The notes under the pieces were generated by a model. It searched no databases. It was not told the DNA's origin and worked only from the letters and a program-made list of their open reading frames with translations. The position numbers and the translations under genes are program-made. From Chloroflexota bacterium (GTDB lineage: Bacteria > Chloroflexota > UBA11872 > VXOZ01), in contig VXOZ01000006.1 in NCBI GenBank assembly GCA_009839775.1, positions 1 through 17,823 on the forward strand: DNA of 17,823 bases, given 5' to 3'. How positions within the stretch are numbered: position 1 is the stretch's first letter; each line of letters opens with the position of its first letter. Below are positions 13,358-17,823 of this stretch, in pieces.

Positions 13358-13778
13358 CGCAAATGACCTCCTTTGGGTCAATGTCTTCCGTACGCTGAAG
13401 CTGCGCGCCGTTCAGCCACCGGGTGAAGAAGAAGACGAGGATCGGCTAGGGCGTCACAGCCCTTCCGAAGTGCCGTCTGTGTGACCTCCTTTCGACAAAC
13501 ATGCTACTAACAATTATCCTATCAATACGATATTGTACCACGGAATTGGCTCGTTTCCCATGTCAATAGCATAAAATTAGACGCTTTTGCTGCTTTTGAG
13601 TTTCTGCCGCATGGGCCGATGACCTGGCAGGCAACGTTGGCTGCCAGGCTTTCGTGGTGAGGAGGATGAGAGCGGGCTGGATTGAGTTGACAGAGCTATC
13701 GCCAGCGCCTATGTTCATTGCTAACACCTTGGCTAAACGGTATCGGCCGATAAGCTCCACTAAGAGAAAGATGGCTTC
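13358..13778. other. Divergent intergenic region between the solute-binding protein and DUF6807 genes
   Basis: A 421-bp gap. The minus-strand half contains two near-identical ribosome-site-like segments (AAAGGAGGTCA, one serving the solute-binding protein and one at about 13482-13492 with only an 18-codon frame around it) and a GGGC/GCCC leader hairpin. TACAAT (minus strand, near 13533-13538) is a possible -10 box. The plus-strand half holds the palindrome at 13623-13648. No supported CDS. Confidence 0.5.
13623..13648. promoter_or_regulatory. 26-bp near-perfect palindrome with AACGTT centre, LacI-like operator candidate
   Basis: CCTGGCAG (13623-13630) and CTGCCAGG (13641-13648) flank a CAACGTTG core centred on CG at 13635/13636. 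All positions are symmetric except one G/G pair (13631/13640). LacI-family regulators of sugar genes usually bind even palindromes with a central CG and an AACGTT-like core. Its place between two divergent carbohydrate-related genes fits an operator. A transcript hairpin is the alternative, but no T-run follows. Confidence 0.45.
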
Positions 13779-14942
13779 ATGGCACGCACGCAGTTTACGG
13801 TCCACGCCGGCAATCATCCTCGGCAACATTGTCCGGTTTGGGTAAATGGCGCGGGGCTTGATCCGGGCCGTGACTATGTGGTGGTGTCCGACGAGAGCAA
13901 AGCAGCGCTGCCCGCGCAGGCGGTGGAGACTGCGGACGGAGTCTGGCTGGCCTGGGTTATCCCCGCGCTTGAGGCCGATACGTCTCAGACCTTTTCGTTG
14001 GAAGAAGGCCCGAGCACAGGTGGTGTTGCCCTGGCCGACGGCAAGTACGGTTTAGACACTAATCTTAACGGCGATCTCTTTACCACCTATCACCATGCCG
14101 CCAATCACAACAAGCTCTTTCTCTACCCCGTCATCGGCCCCACCGGCAAGGGCATGACGCGCGGCTACCCAATGGTGACGGACATCCCCGGCGAGAAACA
14201 CGACCATCCCCATCACAAGTCAATCCATGTGGCGCACGGCGACGTGAACGGCGTGGATCTCTGGAGTGAACTCGACGACCACGGCTATCAGCGCCATGCT
14301 GCTTTTCTCCCTGCTTTCGGCGCGGGCAGCGCGTATGTGAGCGGTCCGGTGTGCGGCGCGTTTCGCTCACGGAGTTACTGGGTGAGCCGCAGCGAGGAGC
14401 GGGTGGTGGCTGAGGAGAAGCACGTGGTGGTCTATGCCCCGGCGCCGGACGCACGCATCCTGGACATTGCGGTGACCCTCCACGCTACCGAGGGCCCCGT
14501 GCGCTTTGGCGACACGAAGGAAGGCGCCATGCTCTCCGTGCGAGTCGCCAGCAGCATGGATGCCGACGCCGACGGGCAGATCGAGAATGCCTACGGCGGC
14601 CGGGGCGAGGACGAGTGCTTTGGCTTTCGTGCCCAGTGGATGGACTACGTGGGGCCGGTGGATGGCACTACCGTGGGCGTCGCCGTGTTCGACCATCCTT
14701 CCAGCTTCCGCCACCCCACCTATTGGCACGTGCGCAACTACGGCCTGCTGCACGCGAATTGCTTCGCCTGGCGCGAGTTCCTGGGCCACGCCGGCGTAGA
14801 CGGCAGCTACGTCCTGCCCGAAGGCGCAGTCCTCAGATGCAAGTTCCGCGTCTATCTCCACACCGGCAACACGCAAGATGCCGGGATCAAAGACCGGTAT
14901 CACGATTTCATCACCCCACCGGTGGTGGAGGTTGCGGGATAG
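13779..14942 (+). CDS. DUF6807 (PmoA-like) family protein
   Basis: This 387-residue protein shows the DUF6807 hallmarks: LFLYPVIGPTGKGMTRGYPM, EKHDHPHHKSIH (residues 139-150) with the His-rich cluster His141, His143, His145 and His146, GVDLWSE (158-164), and later FGDTKEGAMLSVRVA, YVGPVDGTTVGVAVFDHP and a C-terminal LHTGNTQDAGIKDRYHDF. Databases often label this family 'methane oxygenase PmoA', but it is unrelated to particulate methane monooxygenase. Members cluster with Gfo/Idh dehydrogenases and sugar transport genes, and a carbohydrate-related role is likely though unproven. No signal peptide is visible, so it is probably cytoplasmic. Upstream AAGAGAAAG is only a fair ribosome site. It is divergent from the sugar-binding lipoprotein and may share regulation with it. 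Confidence 0.82.
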   Translation: MARTQFTVHAGNHPRQHCPVWVNGAGLDPGRDYVVVSDESKAALPAQAVETADGVWLAWVIPALEADTSQTFSLEEGPSTGGVALADGKYGLDTNLNGDLFTTYHHAANHNKLFLYPVIGPTGKGMTRGYPMVTDIPGEKHDHPHHKSIHVAHGDVNGVDLWSELDDHGYQRHAAFLPAFGAGSAYVSGPVCGAFRSRSYWVSRSEERVVAEEKHVVVYAPAPDARILDIAVTLHATEGPVRFGDTKEGAMLSVRVASSMDADADGQIENAYGGRGEDECFGFRAQWMDYVGPVDGTTVGVAVFDHPSSFRHPTYWHVRNYGLLHANCFAWREFLGHAGVDGSYVLPEGAVLRCKFRVYLHTGNTQDAGIKDRYHDFITPPVVEVAG

Positions 14943-15033
14943 CCCAGTCTTTGTTCCGTGCGATGCTCTCAAGGGATAAGAAAGTCCAGTGTGGCAAGCC
15001 GACGTATCTGCGTAACATAACGTCAATGGTGCT

Positions 15034-15062
15034 TTGACCCTCTGTAGACGTTTGACTATCAT
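15034..15062 (+). promoter_or_regulatory. Promoter of the HsdR-domain gene
   Basis: TTGACC (15034-15039) and TATCAT (15057-15062) are separated by exactly 17 bases, about 100 bases before the chosen start. Both boxes are close to the sigma-70 consensus, better than most promoters in this window. Confidence 0.55.
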
Positions 15063-15160
15063 TTACTTTGAAGAGAAGGGCTGATGGGGTTCTTCTGCTT
15101 CTATACCCCAATGAAACTAAGCAGAACAAGCACGAGACAGTCAGCAAGGACGCACTACAC

Positions 15161-16243
15161 ATGGACTTCATCGACGAAGTACGCACACGCTCGAGCAGGT
15201 TCGCTGAGCGAACCGATCACCTTGAAACCGAAGAAGCTACCAAGAACGCTCTCATCCTACCATTTTTGCAGATGATGGGCTACTCGGTCTTTGATCCAAC
15301 GGAAGTAGTACCTGAGTTCACAGCAGATGTGGGCTCCAAGAAGGGCGAAAAGGTAGACTACGCCCTCATGCAAGACGGGAAGCCAACAACATTAATTGAA
15401 TGCAAGATATACGGCAACAATCTAGATGAAGCCGAAATCTCTCAGCTCACTCGTTATTTCACCGTTACTGATGCCCGATTTGGCATTCTCACTGACGGTG
15501 TAGTATATCGGTTCTTCTCTGACCTTGACCAGCCTAACGTGATGGACACCAAGCCTTTTTTTGAGTTCAATATGCTCGACTTTTCGGAGGCTGAGGTAGA
15601 AGGACTAAAGAGATTTACAAAGAAGTCCTTCAATTTGGACGAGATTCTAGATGCGGCCAGAGAGCTCAAGTACACAACCGAGATAAAGAAGGTAATTGCC
15701 CAAGAACTTGAAAGTCCTTCAGATGAGTTTGTCAGGTTTATCATTGGACGGGTTTACGAGGGGCGCGCCACGCAGACGATTCGGGAGCAGTTCAGTTCAT
15801 TCGTACGGCACGCATTCGTGCAGTTTATCAATGATCGAATAAGTGATCGTTTGAAGTCTGCTCTGAAGCAAGAAGAAACTGAGGAAAAAGAGGCACAAGA
15901 GGTTGAACGGTACTCGGATCCTGAACCTGCAGATGAGCTCGAAGTCATAGAGCTTGAGTTGGAAGCACTTAATGTCATCAAAGCCATAGTTCGGGACCTG
16001 GTCGACGTTCGTCGTATAGAACTCCGACCTGCAAGCCAGTATTGCAGCGTTCTTCTCGACGATAACAACCGCAGGATTTTCTGCAGACTTAGGCTGAGGA
16101 CGAAGAGCCTGAGGCTCGGACTGCTAAATGAGAAGAGGCAAACGAAGTGGGAAAGACTTGAGGACCTTGACGACCTATTCAAACACGCCGACAGTGTTCG
16201 AGCCGAAGTTTCCCGAATCGAGACGTCCATTGGAGATGCTTAG
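15161..16243 (+). CDS. Stand-alone HsdR N-terminal (PD-(D/E)xK) nuclease-domain protein
   Basis: This 360-residue protein matches the widespread orphan family carrying a type I restriction enzyme R-subunit N-terminal domain. The RecB-like nuclease core is intact: ETEEATKNALILPFLQMMGYSVFDPTEVVPEF, then KVDYALMQDGKPTTLIECK with Asp66, Glu80 and Lys82, and the Q-x-x-x-Y motif at Gln95/Tyr99 (SQLTRYF). A charged linker with many Glu residues (about 245-270) leads to a C-terminal domain of roughly 80 residues. There is no helicase part and no hsdM or hsdS beside it, so it is not a complete type I system. The start at 15161 fits the usual MDFIDEVRTRS beginning; the frame is open to a TTG at 15068. 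Base composition is more AT-rich than the flanking genes, suggesting acquisition. A defence role is inferred from the domain only. Confidence 0.82.
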   Translation: MDFIDEVRTRSSRFAERTDHLETEEATKNALILPFLQMMGYSVFDPTEVVPEFTADVGSKKGEKVDYALMQDGKPTTLIECKIYGNNLDEAEISQLTRYFTVTDARFGILTDGVVYRFFSDLDQPNVMDTKPFFEFNMLDFSEAEVEGLKRFTKKSFNLDEILDAARELKYTTEIKKVIAQELESPSDEFVRFIIGRVYEGRATQTIREQFSSFVRHAFVQFINDRISDRLKSALKQEETEEKEAQEVERYSDPEPADELEVIELELEALNVIKAIVRDLVDVRRIELRPASQYCSVLLDDNNRRIFCRLRLRTKSLRLGLLNEKRQTKWERLEDLDDLFKHADSVRAEVSRIETSIGDA

Positions 16244-16287
16244 CCAGTCAGGCTGACGCACGACATCAAACGTTTTGAAAACAGGAG

Positions 16288-16590
16288 ATGCTTACAACGA
16301 ACTCACTGATCCGACCAACTGACTTAGAAGCACGCGAGGAATATCGGATCTGGATCCGATATTCTGACGGGGTTGCTGGAGAAATTGACTTATCACATTT
16401 GGCAGGACGCGGAGTGTTCGCTGTGTGGCTGGAGCGCTCGTATTTCGAGAATGTGCGCATCACTCCGGACGGTGCAGTTGCTTGGGGAGAAGATATCGAG
16501 CTCTGTCCCGACGCACTATACCTGCAACTAACTGGCAAGTCAGTCCGAGAGTATATGCCTCAGGTAGATCGTCTCGGCAGCCATGCCTGA
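16288..16590 (+). CDS. DUF2442-domain protein, partner of DUF4160
   Basis: This 100-residue protein fits DUF2442: EYRIWIRYSDGVAGEIDLSHL (residues 18-38), GVFAVWLERSYFENVRITPDGAVAWGEDIELCPDALYLQL. DUF2442 genes are very often paired with DUF4160 genes in what has been proposed as a toxin-antitoxin-like module, without a settled function. Its end overlaps the DUF4160 start by 8 bases (ATGCCTGA at 16583-16590), so the two are translationally coupled. The start is uncertain: the only in-frame ATG (16288) has AGGAG directly against it with no spacer, and an in-frame stop lies four codons upstream. Confidence 0.75.
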   Translation: MLTTNSLIRPTDLEAREEYRIWIRYSDGVAGEIDLSHLAGRGVFAVWLERSYFENVRITPDGAVAWGEDIELCPDALYLQLTGKSVREYMPQVDRLGSHA

Positions 16591-16842
16591 GCTTTGTCGG
16601 TTCTACGGCATTGTCATCCGCATGTATTACGCCGACCACGCGCCGCCTCACTTTCATGCCTATTACGGCGGCGATGAAGCGCTTATTGGGATTGAAACAT
16701 TGGCCGTCATTCAAGGTCGCCTGCCGCCACGCGCGTTGGGGCTCGTAACTGAGTGGGCAGCTTTGCACCTCTCGGACTTGCAGTCGCTTGGGAACGCGTG
16801 ATGCGCCAAGAGAACCCCGGCAGGATTGCTCCCCTTGAGTAA
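16583..16842 (+). pseudogene. DUF4160-domain protein with an apparent one-base frameshift near the 3' end
   Basis: The first 65 residues are a typical DUF4160 protein: RFYGIVIRMYYADHAPPHFHAYYGG (6-30) with the His-Ala-Pro-Pro-His-Phe-His motif, then LPPRALGLVTEWAALHLSD. In the initial frame it ends early as LQSLGNA with TGA at 16799-16801 (72 residues). In the -1 frame from about 16777 the sequence continues LAVAWERVMRQENPGRIAPLE to TAA at 16840-16842, which is exactly the WER...I-P-L ending usual for the family and would give 86 residues. A single lost base near 16777/16778 explains this. It could be a real mutation or an assembly error. No slippery heptamer supports programmed frameshifting. 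Whether the 72-residue form works is unknown. Confidence 0.7.
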
Positions 16843-16958
16843 GCGTTGGGATGACCGGAATTACATCTCACCGGAACCAAGTCGCACAGGTTTTCAAGTT
16901 GTGCCGCAAGTAAATTTCTAGTTATTTGCGTGCAAGGCAGTGAAATGGAGGCGAGGTG

Positions 16959-17823
16959 ATGGCACAAACAGACAGCACGTTTGACATTACGCAAGAGATC
17001 AACGTGCCCGTGACCATGCGTGACGGTACAATTCTGCGGGCAGACGTGTACCGCCCCGAGGCGACGGGCGCGTATCCCGTGCTGCTCTGCCGCACGCCCT
17101 ATGATAAGACCGATCAAGGCATCGGCCAGGAGCTAGCGCGGCGCGGGTACATCGCGGTGGTGCAGGACGTGCGGGGCCGCTATGCCTCAGACGGCGAATT
17201 CCGCCCCGGCTTCTACCGCGCCGATACCTTTGACGACGTGGACGGCTACGACACGGTCGAGTGGGCCGCGCGCTTGCCCGGCGCCACCGGCAAAGTGGGC
17301 ACCTATGGCGGCTCCTACAACGGCTGGACGCAATGGGAGTTGGCCCACACGCGCCCGCCGCACCTGGCTACCATGATTCCCAGCGCCATCGCCGCGAACC
17401 TGCTCGACCGGGAGTTGGGCGGAGTGCTGCGGCTGGGACGTGTGTTGTGGTGGACCGTCAACTCGCTGGCGCCGGACCTGCGCCTCCACATAGGCGACAA
17501 GAAAGGCCCCACCACGAATGCCGACGCGGAGCACATCTGGTTGGAGCAGGACCGCAGCAAGTGGCTCTGGTACCTGCCGCTGCTGGAGATTCCCGACGAC
17601 GTGCTCTCCGGCATTAAGCCGCACTTTCACCACTGGCTGAACGACCATGCGCAAGACCATTTTGGCTTCCTGCAGAAGCACCGCAACGTGAACGTGCCGG
17701 TGCTCAGCATCACCGGTTGGTACGACCAGCAAATCGGCACCATCAAGCACTTCACCGGCATGCAGGCCAACGGCATGACGGCCCACGCCCGCGAAAACCA
17801 ATACCTCATCATCGGCCCGTGGA
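16959..17823 (+). CDS. CocE/NonD-family hydrolase (partial, runs off the window)
   Basis: The frame is open from the ATG at 16959 to the window end (288 residues) and is the alpha/beta-hydrolase part of a CocE/NonD (X-Pro dipeptidyl-peptidase S15-like) acylhydrolase. Landmarks: VTMRDGTILRADVYRP (18-33), RTPYDKT (45-51) with the oxyanion-type Tyr48, VQDVRGRYASDGEF (68-81), nucleophile Ser119 in YGGSYNGW, and ITGWYDQQ with the probable catalytic Asp256. The catalytic His and the C-terminal jelly-roll domain lie beyond the window. GGAG lies 8 bases upstream. Members hydrolyse esters, amides or acylated peptides; the substrate cannot be told from sequence. No signal peptide is visible, so it is probably cytoplasmic. 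GC-rich composition returns here after the AT-rich insert. Confidence 0.9.
   Translation, partial: MAQTDSTFDITQEINVPVTMRDGTILRADVYRPEATGAYPVLLCRTPYDKTDQGIGQELARRGYIAVVQDVRGRYASDGEFRPGFYRADTFDDVDGYDTVEWAARLPGATGKVGTYGGSYNGWTQWELAHTRPPHLATMIPSAIAANLLDRELGGVLRLGRVLWWTVNSLAPDLRLHIGDKKGPTTNADAEHIWLEQDRSKWLWYLPLLEIPDDVLSGIKPHFHHWLNDHAQDHFGFLQKHRNVNVPVLSITGWYDQQIGTIKHFTGMQANGMTAHARENQYLIIGPW

Noticed and set aside
13779..14942. Calling the DUF6807 protein a methane monooxygenase subunit because of its common PmoA label.
   Set aside because: It has no membrane helices and none of the pMMO architecture; the label is a naming artefact of the family.
15161..16243. A complete type I restriction-modification system.
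   Set aside because: Only the nuclease domain is present; there is no helicase region, methylase or specificity gene in the window.
1..17823. CRISPR arrays, tRNA or rRNA genes and prophage modules.
   Set aside because: I saw no regularly spaced repeats, no cloverleaf-forming tRNA sequence, no rRNA-like segment and no phage structural or integrase genes.

Overview
This 17.8 kb window looks like an accessory stretch of a moderately GC-rich bacterial chromosome. Gene content (Tat-exported lipoprotein sugar-binding protein, Gfo/Idh dehydrogenase, DUF6807 protein, UxaA-family enzyme, CocE/NonD hydrolase, DM13 protein, orphan GroEL) together with short palindromic intergenic repeats suggests an environmental Chloroflexota or a similar lineage. 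No rRNA, tRNA or single-copy phylogenetic marker is present, so the assignment is tentative.

Layout. Bases 1-2332 (minus strand): the start of a membrane-anchored protein cut by the window edge, a D-aminopeptidase (M55/DppA) homologue that has lost every metal ligand, and a UxaA-type sugar-acid dehydratase large subunit. Bases 2905-4527 (plus): a GroEL paralogue without groES and without the GGM tail, followed by a clear terminator. Bases 5089-5709 (plus): a membrane-anchored DM13 protein. Bases 6315-7262 (minus): heme A synthase CtaA. Bases 7516-8538 (plus): a Gfo/Idh oxidoreductase with an unusual NAD-binding loop. Bases 8935-11412 (plus): a Cu+-exporting P-type ATPase with one working and one degenerate metal-binding domain. 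Bases 11969-13357 (minus) and 13779-14942 (plus): a divergent pair, sugar-binding lipoprotein and DUF6807 protein, with a LacI-like palindrome between them. Bases about 15000-16950: a more AT-rich insert with a stand-alone HsdR-type nuclease-domain protein and a DUF2442/DUF4160 pair, the latter carrying an apparent one-base frameshift. From 16959 to the edge: a CocE/NonD-family hydrolase, cut off.

Two functional themes recur: carbohydrate and sugar-acid catabolism (UxaA, Gfo/Idh, solute-binding protein, DUF6807) and copper/oxidase biology (CtaA, CopA, possibly DM13). Most genes are single transcription units with their own terminators and no shared operon.

The intergenic DNA is the most distinctive part. 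REP-like units built on TTCGACAnGCTCAG recur at 4.7, 5.9, 6.1, 8.6 and 11.5 kb. Two copies about 4 kb apart are inverted relative to each other and both carry nested small palindromes at the same internal position. A third pair sits inside a 172-bp element with 17-bp terminal inverted repeats flanked by 13-bp direct repeats. I do not see one convincing new multi-gene system. The best leads are the M55 pseudo-peptidase, the nested-palindrome repeats, the 172-bp element and the AT-rich nuclease/DUF2442-DUF4160 island.
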